In this document: positions 10,979-22,012 of the stretch, piece after piece
Layout of the letters: each line of letters begins with the position of its first letter
How positions within the stretch are numbered: the first letter of the stretch is position 1
NCBI GenBank assembly: GCA_018340805.1
Contig: JACMZG010000008.1
Coordinates: 55,428,155-55,492,154, forward strand
DNA: 64,000 bases
Source: Microvelia longipes
Lineage: Eukaryota > Arthropoda > Insecta > Hemiptera > Veliidae
Direction of reading: 5' to 3'
Position numbers and translations under genes: made by a program
Notes under the pieces: model-generated
Databases searched by the model: none
Seen by the model: only the letters and a program-made list of their open reading frames with translations
What the model was told of the DNA's origin: nothing

Positions 10979-11552
10979 TCTTGCATCAGGGTTAGCTCCT
11001 CCTGTTACGTTGACTAGAGTAGTGACCAGTCCGGCCACTCTAACTGCCTCCACGTTAGCTTTAGTTAAATCCCTGTATAGCTTGTGAAGGTGAAACAGTG
11101 TTAACATGACGCAGATGAGGTTGATGACTATCCAAAGCACGTTCAAAACGTAGTGCCTGAATGGTCCGTGTACTAAGGGACAACTCGGCGCGTTATGAAA
11201 CGTTTCTGAATTAGCAGCTAACGCACCGGAAAGGAAAGTTGGGCCGAGGTTAATTGTTATGGAAGAAAACCATATCATGAAGGCTCCGAAAAGGACACAT
11301 TGGGGGGAATCCATAAGGATAGGTATGGGAGTTGTGTTAGGTTCGTCTTGGTCAGGAAAAACGGGTGAGTCGTTTAGAACGGTTGTGAGCATGTTGACGG
11401 TGGATACGGTGACGAGGAGAAGGAACGCGGTCTCTACCAGTGAGCACTTTTTTACTGGCTCGCATCTCAGGATACTCACTGCTAAAGGTATTAGTATGCC
11501 AGCTCTACAGCAGTCAACTAATGCCTGGTGAAACATAAGTCCCTGGGACCAT
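10979..11552 (-). CDS. Orphan class A GPCR, exon with TM2 to TM5
   Basis: This is a 574-bp exon (phase 2 in, phase 0 out) bounded by TGTTGCAG|A and AGA|GTAAGT on the minus strand. It encodes, in order: TM2 with the conserved Asp (FHQALVDCCRAGILIPLAV); a Cys before TM3; TM3 (VETAFLLLVTVSTVNML); a loop with NTTP; TM4 with Trp (FGAFMIWFSSI); an extracellular loop with SCPL, whose Cys could pair with the TM3 Cys; and TM5 (YVLNVLWIVINLICVML) leading to an HKLYRDL segment. The sequence after TM3 (TVLNDSP) lacks the usual DRY motif. The family is a rhodopsin-like receptor of unknown ligand, and I do not recognise a specific named gene. The region is clearly less AT-rich than its surroundings, as expected for real coding sequence. 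An antisense frame at 11259-11531 is a shadow. Confidence 0.9.
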
Positions 11553-13304
11553 CTGCAACATAAATGATCACAAAACAAATGTTATTTATTTGAAATATTA
11601 ATAAATTTATTTCAATACATTTTGAATTATATTTTTGCGATAACATTGAGGAGTTGTAAGGGAGACGTCGTTGATAAGAAAGTTTAATTTCCTTATAGGG
11701 AGCATCCCATATTCTATGCAGCTCTAGGTTTGAGGGAATATTTTTTCACAACTAAAAGCCCGATTCATTATGTGTATGTCCTTTTCTTATATTATTTTTC
11801 CCTTCCTTAATTTGTTCGCCTATTTTATTTTATCATAGAAAATACTTAAATTTCTTCGAATAATAAATACTTTTTCATAACTTATCATAAATTATATGTA
11901 TAAATTATTCCATCTTTCTTTTCTATTATATTTACTCATATTATATTTATAAAGTATCAAATGAAATTTATTTTTCTTGTTTTATTACCTTTAAACCTGT
12001 GTCTTTGAATTACTCTGTACTAAAAACAACAAACCCTGTACAAATTGAATTTAGTTCATAATATAGAACAGATATTATTGTTATATTTTATTATGTTTAG
12101 ATATTGTTACAGTCGTTCCTATCCATGTGTAACCAATGTTGATCGCAAATGGATATCTGACTTTTAGAGAATAAATAAATTTTACTACTTTTATAGCTAG
12201 ATCTTTATTTTTAATTTATATTTGCTTTTGTTGTGGTCAGGTTTATTGATCAATAAATGGCTTTTAAACAAAGCAATGGAAACAATCAAATGTAGTTGCT
12301 TCGTTTGTTATCGTGCTTATTGTTTGTTAATATTTGTCCTTTTTCTCTTATATAACTTTGAAACAATATATTTTAGGATTTTATTTGTTTAATTGAAAAC
12401 TACATTTTATAACCAGACGAAAAACGTAATTAATGGACTGGAAATGTGTTTAATCTTTTTATATGTTTTCATTTGTATTATTCTTAGTTATAAACGTTTT
12501 TATTTTGTTTTCATTGTATTATTTTAAATCATATAACTTTATTTATTACTTTGGGTTGTGTAATATATTTTCTGTTATTTACAGTAAACGCATCTTTCAC
12601 ACTTCGTGATTAAATTGCTGCATTTTATGGAACAAGATAAAAAAAAAATCTTTAAAAAATGCAATAACGTTTTATTCTAGAGGACTCTTAGTAGAGTGCT
12701 TTATTGTGAAAGGCCGTCGCTATATTCGAGACTAGAGGAGAGCTCATTGGTATGCCTGTGCTCTAGAGAGATATCTGTTACATAATTCATGCCGTATCTT
12801 CTCTCCGATACTTTCCATTTTATTTATATTTGTATTGAATCTCTTACTCGACAATGGCATATATTTGAGACAAGTACCCTTGTGCAACACCAAGGATCTG
12901 AAAGAGAGAGCTCTATAAAGTTAGAGGCGTTGGCACTTAGTAAATGAACTTATTTTGTAGCCGTCTATTGGGAAAGTTTAGCACGCTAGTACTGCTTTGA
13001 GAGTTTAAACTTAATTTTTAGCTTCTTCAATTTCTCTTATCTGTGAGATTTTATTTATTTTAAGTAATTTTAAATCAATGTTTATGTTTAATTAAACATT
13101 TCCAAAATCTATTAATTTCGATCAGCAAAATTTACTTTTCAATATCTTTACTTCTTAATGTTGAGTTTTACTTTTCTCGCGAGTTCTATCATTGACAGGC
13201 AGACTACAGAGCTTTATTCTGGTTTTATAGTTTCTGCAGACTATTTTCTACAGTATTGCAATTTTTTACTTTTCCTCATTTTTAGCTTTAGTATATATTG
13301 GAGA
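11553..13304. other. Intronic AT-rich DNA, no repeat recognised
   Basis: No exon, RNA gene or clear repeat is visible before the repeat copy starting near 13305. Confidence 0.4.
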
Positions 13305-14026
13305 AGTTTTGTGTTTGCTACAAACTCCGACTCCCGGATGACACCGGAATTATTCGTTCCAGGTGTTTTTAACACATCCTGAGTAGTTTTTAGAACGTTG
13401 TCTGTCTGTATGTTTGTGTGTCTGTTATCATCATAGCTCCCAGTGTATTTATGCTAGAGCGTTGGAACTTTGTACAAAACTCATTCTATAGGTGTAGTTG
13501 TGCTATTCGGAAAATTATTTTTTATAACGTCATTAATCCGCAATAATGACGCTGCCAAAATTTCGAAAAATATTTAAACGCGGAAAAATGTGATCAATAA
13601 GAGATTTAGCTCGCATGTAGTAAGCTCTCGTGTGTAAGACTAACATATGAGCCAAGTTATATCTCGTTATCAGCATTAGTACAATTTTTATCGAATGACT
13701 TGTGTAAATTTTTTACACATTTTTAAGTCGACAAATAATCCAATGGAGAATCTCTACGTAATAAATAAGTACACGAAATTTTGTTTTAATACGTCAAGTA
13801 TAGCCATGATTTTTCTTGGATCATCGAGCGTGTTCAGTGCCTGGATGGGTGACTGCTAGGAATGAAGCGGATGTATTTACTATCTTAAGACGAGCGAAGT
13901 GAGTCCAAAGACGTGTTATAAAATGAATGACTTATGTATTCCGAGGACGTGCGAAGCGTGTTCGAAGTTGGTAGGACGTTGCAAATCCGATGTTTGAGAA
14001 AAAGTTCCGAGGTACCCCGTACCCAA
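13305..14026 (+). repeat. 5S-like dispersed repeat, copy B (near full length)
   Basis: This copy shows the whole order: CGGATGACACCGGAATTATT, TCCAGGTGTTTTTAACACAT, a TGTCTGTCTGTATGTTTGTG stretch, CATAGCTCCCAGTGTATTTATG, ACGTCATTAATCCGCAATAA, TTATCAGCATTAGTACAATT, a 5S-like core at 13818-13863 (GAGCGTGTTCAGTGCC, GGATGGGTGACTGCTAGGAA), the tail GACGAGCGAAGTGAGTCC and the end CGAGGTACCCCGTACCC with a T-run. The A-box part of the core (AGTTAAGCAGC) is deleted. No coding frame spans it. Confidence 0.85.
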
Positions 14027-14835
14027 GTTTTTAATTCACTTTTTAAACTCTTCTCAGCGCATAAACTTTTAATTACAGTGTCATATCAATGAGTTGTGAA
14101 CGTTTTTAAAAAATGTTAACTTTAAGCATTAATGTTTATAGATAATTTCTTCTTTTCAACAGTACCTTTTTGTAAGTGACAGAACTCACGTTAGGCATCC
14201 AGCTTTGCGATTGCTCTTGAAATAAAGTCAAATATAAAGTTGTATTCATCTGATTTATAGATTTGACTACCATTTTTTCAAGTTCTTCGTTCTTCGAATC
14301 CAGATCTTAACTTATTATTAAAAAAAACAGCTATGATATTATTATGTGTAATTTTTCCTATGAAGGAAATACGTTTTTATTTAAAAGACAGGTTATTTAT
14401 CTTTTAAACCCCAACTTGATGTTGGTTGTGAGGAAATTGATGTTTTATTACAGACCAGGAGTTAATAAACGGGGGCTCGTGTGGACGTTCTTTTTGTCCC
14501 ATTCTTTGATGTCAACGCATATAAAAAGGTGATGTTACATTTTTTTTAAAATGTGCTTTTTTATACAAATTGCTATCCTGGAAAAAATGAAAAATTGTAG
14601 TTATTCCTCCTGCACGTGGAGTCCTGTATACTTGATTTGCATACAGGATATTGTTCGCTTTATATAGATGACACTTCATTCTTTTTAACTTTGTTGACAA
14701 CGTATATTTTTCGCCTTGTTTACTTACCTCCTATGGCGTTTGAATTTAAGAACATAATATATATTTTTAATTTATTTTTATTTAAGCTTAAAAATTATAC
14801 TTTAAAGTGTAAACACACACTGGGCTCTAGTTTAT
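14027..14835. other. Intronic AT-rich DNA, no feature seen
   Basis: The short open frames on both strands have no coding character. No repeat match was recognised. Confidence 0.4.
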
Positions 14836-15080
14836 AATTTTTCCTCATTCATACCGAAATTACATAGAAAAAGGATTGTGTTCACAAAAGAATGCAAACC
14901 CCGGATGTCACCCGGATTATCCGTACCATGTGCTTTAGAACCTATTAAGTGGTTTTCTCAAAGTTGTCTTTATGTTAGTAAGTCTTTTATCGTCGTATCT
15001 TCCAGTGCATTTATGCTAGCCTTGTTGAAACATGGTACAATAATCAATCTTTTGGTCTAATTGTGTTATCCGAAAAAATG
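14836..15080 (+). repeat. 5S-like dispersed repeat, copy C, front part
   Basis: This holds the start of the repeat (TTTTTCCTCATTCATACCG, ACATAGAAAAAGGATTGTG, CCGGATGTCACCCGGATTAT, TTCCAGTGCATTTATGC). It stops near 15080, where AT-rich sequence, a (TA)n tract and a pogo-like element intervene. The repeat resumes at 16098. Confidence 0.75.
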
Positions 15081-15148
15081 TATATACATTTAAATAATAG
15101 AGATTTACTATATTTGTTGGATTATTTGTCAAATAAATCAAGATATTT

Positions 15149-15149
15149 A

Positions 15150-15214
<65 letters not shown>
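15149..15214. repeat. (TA)n microsatellite
   Basis: About 66 bp of TA repeat, located between the front part of repeat copy C and the pogo-like element. Confidence 0.95.
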
Positions 15215-15217
<3 letters not shown>

Positions 15218-15308
15218 AACTCATTAAGAATATATATAACTCATTTTTCACCTACTGTAATTATTATTATTATTTAACCATTATTATATACATGTATATA
15301 TATATATA

Positions 15309-16075
15309 CAGTCGGACCTCTATATAGCGAACTTAAAGGTTCAAGTGAAAAAATTCGTTATATAGAAATTTCGTTGTGTAGAAATTGAAAAAATAAATGA
15401 ATGAATAATAACCTCGCAGTTGCATATTCAGCAGCTTTTTCTTTTATTAGCGGTCTTGTCACAGGCATATTTTTGTCCCTTAACATTGTCACCCGTAAAA
15501 CGTAAAATTGCGTCATCAATGTCTTCATACTTGCATACTCGAGAACTTTTTTTTTAAATTGCCACGTATAACCTAAGTATAGATTCCCGATTTTTTAAAA
15601 TTGTTGATATAGAACTATGCGATTTTATGCTTCAGAGACAATCTTTGTTTTTGACTCCATCGTCAGAATCTTTTAATAAATTGATTTTTTCAGAAAGGGA
15701 CAGCGATTTCCGTATTGACATTTTAATAAACTCAATTTACAAGCAAAAAAAAAGTTTCACAAACAAACTGGTCAGACCGAATACCAAATTAAAACTGAAA
15801 GATTTTTAGTTCTATGCTGTGTTAATCCTAATTTCATAGAAAATTGTAAAGAAAGAGTTCGCAAAATAAAATAAGGCAGGGCGAGAATCAATAAATAATT
15901 GTTCTGGGAAATTACAGAAAAACAGAAGTGCCGTTTTGGTCAATTCCTTGAAAGTTTGCAGGTCTTGTCTTTATCTTTATTTCTGGAAATTTTGTTCGTT
16001 ATATAGATATTATTTTCGTTAAATAGAAACACTTTTAAACACAAAATTCAAGGGAACGTTAAATAAGCTACCTTT
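15309..16075. mobile_element. pogo/Tigger-like DNA element, degenerate
   Basis: The left end CAGTCGGACCTCTATATAGC is preceded by TA. It is followed by several TTCGTTATATAGAAATTTCG-type motifs, which are typical of terminal repeats of pogo/Tigger (Tc1-mariner superfamily) elements. Similar motifs in the right part (TTCGTTATATAGATATT, CGTTAAATAGAAACA) end near 16075, but no clean matching terminus is seen, so the right end is eroded. No transposase frame survives. It splits repeat copy C. Confidence 0.65.
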
Positions 16076-16097
16076 AGCTAGATTAGCGGGAGGTTCC

Positions 16098-16384
16098 CAG
16101 GTTATTAAGTACACCAAGTTTCGTTTATGAGAATATATGACGATGGAGAATATCCATGATTTTTGTTCGATTATAAAAGTTAAGCAGCATTTAGCGTGGT
16201 CAGTGTCTGGATGGGAGACTGCTGGGAATGAAACGAATAGATTTATCATCTGAGGACGTGTGAAGCGAGTCCGAATAGGTGTTGCAGTTATACATTTGAC
16301 GAATTTTACAGAAGTAGGGAGTAAGAGCGTAGCGAATCCGATGTGATGTGAAAGAGTTCCGAGGTACCCCGTACCCGATTTTTA
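16098..16384 (+). repeat. 5S-like dispersed repeat, copy C, rear part with the clearest 5S core
   Basis: After AAGTACACCAAGTTTCG comes the 5S-like core at 16169-16230: AAAGTTAAGCAGCATTTAGC (A-box region), GTGGTCAGTGTC, then GGATGGGAGACTGCTGGGAA (C-box region). The tail reads GACGTGTGAAGCGAGTCC, AGCGTAGCGAATCCGATGTG and CGAGGTACCCCGTACCCG, then a T-run. This is among the best matches to the 3' half of 5S rRNA in the window. Confidence 0.85.
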
Positions 16385-17137
16385 TATAATTTTATCCTAT
16401 TACGTTTTTATCAATTCTTATGTTTACTATTACGTATTGGCAAACCGTACAAGCAAACGTACTATAATTTTTTCTATTTTACTTTGCAAGTATTTTTGTT
16501 ACTTTTTCTCACAAAAGATAATTAAATTCTTTTGTCTAATTACACAGTTTAAAAAATGGGTTAACTGTTAAAATAAAGAGAAAAATGGAGAAAAGGTTTA
16601 CAAATGTTCCGGGTATGCAAAGCAATCGTATCAACAGTTAGGGTTAACCTTGTTAGACTCACCCTCCAGAGTTACAGAAACAGCCATGTATATTATGGTA
16701 CTTACTGTTCTACGTGTTAAAAAAAACAAGTTAAAACAATTTGTTAAACTATGTAAAACTTTAAAATATGCTTTTTTCATTTAAATAGTTTTTCTTTTAT
16801 CGTATCTTGTCTTATTCGTTTATTTGGAGCGTTGGTTGAAAATATACTCCTACAACTAATTTGTACCAAGTCCTTACTATGTCTGGAACAATAATTTTAA
16901 GTATATTTGTTTAACAATCAATATTTTTTATTTAAATTCCGGAGGAAATAATTTCCTAGGTACTTAGACCTCGTATGTGGGTCCATTGTACCTGAACAAT
17001 CAATATGAAGTAACAATTTTTTGTTTTATGCTTGACTTAAAAAAAAAATTGTCGCTGTTTTCTGATTAGAAAATAATTTAATTTTTTAAGTATATTGACT
17101 CTGTCTATCATCTTCGACTTAATTTTATTTTCTATAT
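16385..17137. other. Intronic AT-rich DNA, no feature seen
   Basis: No exon, RNA gene or repeat boundary recognised. Confidence 0.4.
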
Positions 17138-17196
17138 TTTTTTTTTCATTCATACCGTAAGAAAAGTATTGTGTTTGCAAAAGAATCCGAAAACTA
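17138..17196 (+). repeat. 5S-like dispersed repeat, copy D, front fragment
   Basis: CATTCATACCGTAAGAAAAG and TGTGTTTGCAAAAGAATCCG match the start of the repeat. It is cut by a SINE; a tail fragment resumes at about 17515. Confidence 0.7.
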
Positions 17197-17199
17197 TGA

Positions 17200-17440
17200 T
17201 AATAATAATAATAATGCCCGTTTAGAGCCTTGCGGCTTATCAGGGATAACCCCTGCGGGAACCACCTCGGGTGGTAGTAGCAACCGTTACGCTTAAAGTG
17301 AATTCTAAAGTTGGCGATAATTTATCTAAACAATAAACTGAGAGCGTAACCTGGGATGCGAACTGAGACCTCCGTGGGTGTCAAAGGTCAGTGTAAAGAT
17401 TAACGCCTTAACGACCTCGGCCACGGAGGCGGCTGATTTT
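17200..17440 (-). repeat. tRNA-headed SINE, copy 1
   Basis: On the minus strand the head reads GCCTCCGTGGCCGAGGTCGT with AAGGCG (A-box, tRNA-Leu/Ser-like). About 60 nt later comes the B-box region CAGTTCGCATCCCAGG. The body contains AAGCGTAACGGTTGC, GGTGGTTCCCGCAGGGGTTA and GCCGCAAGGCTCTAAACGGG, and the 3' tail is an (ATT)n run. A second copy is at 20223-20460. It has inserted into repeat copy D. Confidence 0.85.
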
Positions 17441-17514
17441 ACCTAAAACATTTGTTTTAGGCGTTTTAAGTGTTGCAGTATAATATTGTTGATTTTCATA
17501 TCCTGAGCACTGAA

Positions 17515-17600
17515 ACGACTCACTAAGTATTGGGGACGAGCGAAGCGAATTCGATGTGATAAGAAAAAGTTCCGAAGTCTCCATACCCGATTTTTTCAAA
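17515..17600 (+). repeat. 5S-like dispersed repeat, copy D, tail fragment
   Basis: GACGAGCGAAGCGAATTCG, GATGTGATAAGAAAAAGTTC and CCATACCCGATTTTTT match the 3' end of the family. The 5S-like core is missing from this copy. Confidence 0.7.
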
Positions 17601-18027
17601 TGAATAAGCTTAATTATAGTTAACAATACAGAAATAAGTGTACAAAGTTTTTCTCAACACACTAAAATAAAAAATATAATTTTGTTGATTCATTTTTTAA
17701 CAATTTTATCATTAAAAATAAAGAAAAAGCCTGTTGCTTTCACTTAACTCCAAGTCGTATACTCTGTAAAGTAAAGGAAAATGAGAGGCACATACTTTTA
17801 CTCTTTTACGTCAAAGGAAAATTCTTTGACGTAAAAGAGCCATCTTTTTTTAATTAGTCATTTTATCAACCATTTCTTTTATCTTTCGATCACTCTTTTG
17901 CTTTTATAGCCAATTGAGTTAGGAAAAAAATTGCTATTAGGATAGCTAGGGTGGCGAAAATCAATTTTAGTGCTCCCATTTATAAAAGAAATTAGTTTGG
18001 TGCACACAAACAAACACACACACACAA
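17601..18027. other. Intronic AT-rich DNA with a small hairpin
   Basis: No gene is seen. A short inverted repeat around 17805-17840 (TCTTTTACGTCAAAGGAAA / CTTTGACGTAAAAGAG) could form a hairpin. Confidence 0.4.
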
Positions 18028-18387
<360 letters not shown>

Positions 18388-18762
18388 TTTGTGTGTGTTT
18401 ACAGATGTGCCCGTTTTTTGTTAATATTCTACGGTTTAAGCGGCTCGGAATTATAAAAAAATGATAAAGGGCGGCCGAGGAGCGAAGCGCTGAGTCCACG
18501 GAGCGGTTAAGTGGCTGAAGGCCTCTTGATTTGAAATTTATGTACATATGTATGTATTTGTAGCGGATTCTTGTAAGCATTCTATCTTTCAAACGTAATA
18601 ATATTTTTAAATCAAACTCAGTATAAAATCAACCTTGGAAAGGACACGAAACCTGTTGAAAACCAGGTTGTTGTGACGTCATTAACTTTGTTTGCTGAAT
18701 CTAAAAAATTATTAGACGTCGTTAAAATTCAAGGTTATTATTTGTCACCTAGAGAATGGTTA
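18388..18762 (-). repeat. Dispersed repeat adjoining (TA)n, copy 2
   Basis: This is the reverse-complement counterpart of 4381-4611: AACCAGGTTGTTGTGACGTC, GACACGAAACCTGTTGAAAA and TTCTATCTTTCAAACG. A GC-richer insert at 18455-18520 (GGCGGCCGAGGAGCGAAGCG) is present only here and resembles the tail of the 5S-like repeat. Confidence 0.65.
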
Positions 18763-20222
18763 TTACTCATATTTTTGGGGCACATGTTTTAGAATTGGTT
18801 TTATAACGTGGTGATAAAAAGTTTTAGATCATTTATGATGATTATGAGGCAAAATAGCTTTTCGATGAATATTTTAAGGACCAAGAAAAGCAAAAATAAT
18901 AAGAATAACTAATGTCAAGATATAGTTTATAGTTAAGATATAAGATACAGTTTATGTTGAGGAAACAGAACTAGAAAAAATCTCGCTATCGTTTAAGGTT
19001 TTGGATCCTTATTTTTATTACCCACTGATTTTGCGATCTGTTACTAGTCTGAACAAATCACTTTTAAAATGAATTTAATTTCTCATTGTCGTAAAAGGTT
19101 TTAGTTTTAAATAAAGAAAGAATGCGTAATGTACAAGTTATTTCCCTGAGTGGATTCGTATTGTTTGTGGTGTAATTAGGAAGGACAGAGTCTGGTCTAG
19201 TTAGGTCTTTGTTGGCTAGTCGTAATGCTTGGCTTCATTACAGATTCCCTGTAAGGAACAACCTTTTGTGCTGTTGTACATCACATCTTTACGGTCTAAC
19301 TTCAGGGTCCGGTCTAACTAACCCTTTACAGCTTCCATGTGTGTTTTTTAACTCGGAGAAAACTCCCAATGGAAATTCTATATTTCCCAACTCTTTCCTT
19401 GGTTTCTTTGCTCACTCACTCTATCCTTTCACTAGTCTTTCCAATCTATTCCCTAAAGCTTGTTAAACTTTAATCGTCTCTTTTTATTTTTCTCTTTGTC
19501 CAATGAAGCAAATTTTTATTGAATTGGAATCAGCTTAACTAAAGTAAAAATCTTGATTTTCCTTTTGTTTTTGTGGGTAAGTGGTTTTAAAGCTAACTCT
19601 CTACTGTGGTTGTATCGTTTAAATAAATACTTTTAAAGATTTTACTATTTACTTCTATTCTTTTAATATTTGATACGTTTTACGTTCGTATTTCTTTTGT
19701 GAAAAAGAGCTATTTTATTGGAGCAAAGATTTTCTTAATTGCATTTCAGTGTAGAGTTTTATTTGTAAATTATGCAATACAACTTTTTTGCATTCAAAAA
19801 GTTGTATTGCATAATTTACAAATAAAACTAAATATAACTGTTTAAAATGTTTGTTTGTTTGTTTAATGATTTATTTAACTACGCCAAATTAGGACCATAT
19901 TGATCCTTCTCTTCCATTCAACGTAAATAAACTTAAGCTGATTTATAAATAAATATTACAAAAAGATAATGTACAATTTTACTAACATAGTGCAAAGATA
20001 TTTATTTACGAAATATAATCTTAGACTATTTTATTTTTCCAAATTTCTTATTATATTATTTTCTTAATTTATAATTGTATAATTAAATGAATACTATATT
20101 ATTTATTTATATAAATATTTTATAAATAGGTATTAATTAGTTATCTCTATTTTATTTATAAAAATCAAAGCGTACTTTGCATAACTCAGCAAGATTAAAG
20201 TATTACATGGTCTTTTTATCAC
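18763..20222. other. Intronic AT-rich DNA
   Basis: Apart from the perfect hairpin at 19755-19829, nothing is recognised. The 85-residue open frame at 19209 has no recognisable domain, and I do not consider it a gene. Confidence 0.4.
19755..19829. repeat. Perfect 34-bp inverted repeat (hairpin)
   Basis: AGTTTTATTTGTAAATTATG (from 19755) is matched exactly by its complement ending at 19829 (CATAATTTACAAATAAAACT). The 34-bp arms have no mismatch and are separated by a 7-nt loop. It is too perfect for a typical animal pre-miRNA; a templated inverted duplication or a short foldback is more likely. Confidence 0.85.
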
Positions 20223-20460
20223 ACTTTGAGGTCGTTAAAAAGTCAGTTATTAGACTGATCTTTGGCACCTCGGAAGTCTGGGGTTCGCATCCCAGGTTAC
20301 GCTCTCAGTTTACATAAGATTATTGTTCAAATAAATTATCGCCGACTTTAGATTACACTTTAAGCGTAACGGTTGCCACTACTAACTGAGGTGGTGCCTG
20401 CATGGGTTATCCCTGATGGGCCGCAAGGCTCTAAACAGGAAATATTTATTATTATTATCT
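20223..20460 (+). repeat. tRNA-headed SINE, copy 2
   Basis: This is in the opposite orientation to copy 1 and keeps CTGGGGTTCGCATCCCAGG, TTACGCTCTCAGTTTA, AAGCGTAACGGTTGCC, GGCCGCAAGGCTCTAAAC and the (ATT)n tail. The tRNA-like A-box head is more eroded. Confidence 0.85.
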
Positions 20461-21029
20461 ATTTATATAAATAATGTATCAATAGGTATTAGTTAGTTTA
20501 TTTTTATCTTATTTCTAAAAATCAAAGCATAACTTGCAAGATTAAATAATTGGTTATTCTTTTTATTACACCTCGATTTTAAATACTAAACCTTAATTAC
20601 CTTAATTACTCACCTTAGGTTAATGTCTGATATATAAGGTACCGAAGTTTTTTGAAAAATTGTTATTTAGAAAGGGAGGAACAAAGTTAAACTATACAAA
20701 CTTATATAAATTATGTTATAAGGGATTTAACGAAAAAAAAAAATTAAATGATGACATTATCTTGGGGGACACGTAAATACTACTAGTAAACAACTAAGAA
20801 AAAAAGGATGATAGGAATTATATTATAAGCCAATTCTGACGAACACTGTAATGACTATTTTAAAACATTTTAAATTAAGACTGTACATTTAATTATTTAT
20901 AGCTTATTAAACTAAATTTTGTTATTATTATTAACACATTGTTAATTTGAATTTATATTGAATTTGATTTATATAACGTCCCATATTCCGTCTTTACCAA
21001 ATTTAAATGAACTATATTATAATATAACT
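20461..21029. other. Intronic AT-rich DNA, no feature seen
   Basis: No exon or repeat boundary recognised. A short patch at 20461-20540 resembles the sequence at about 20100-20170 (TAATTAGTTATCTCTATTTT / TTAGTTAGTTTATTTTTATC), so the SINE may sit between duplicated flanks. Confidence 0.35.
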
Positions 21030-21145
21030 AAAATCGGGTACAGGGTATCTCGAAACTTTTCGTCACCATATCAGGTTCGTTACGCTCACTCTCTCAACTT
21101 CGAACTCGCTTCGCTCGTCCTCAGATAGTGTAATTTCCCGTACTG
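21030..21145 (-). repeat. 5S-like dispersed repeat, copy E (tail only)
   Basis: AATCGGGTACAGGGTATCTC, GTTCGTTACGCTCACTC and CTCGCTTCGCTCGTCCTCAG are the reverse complement of the family's 3' tail. The rest of the element is absent. Confidence 0.75.

Positions 21146-22012
<867 letters not shown>

Noticed and set aside
11259..11531. 90-residue plus-strand open frame
   Set aside because: It is antisense to the receptor's TM2-TM5 exon, which has splice sites and clear membrane segments.
16169..16230. Possible true 5S rRNA gene
   Set aside because: Only the 3' half is present, no 5' half precedes it in any copy, and the match is embedded in a longer repeat.
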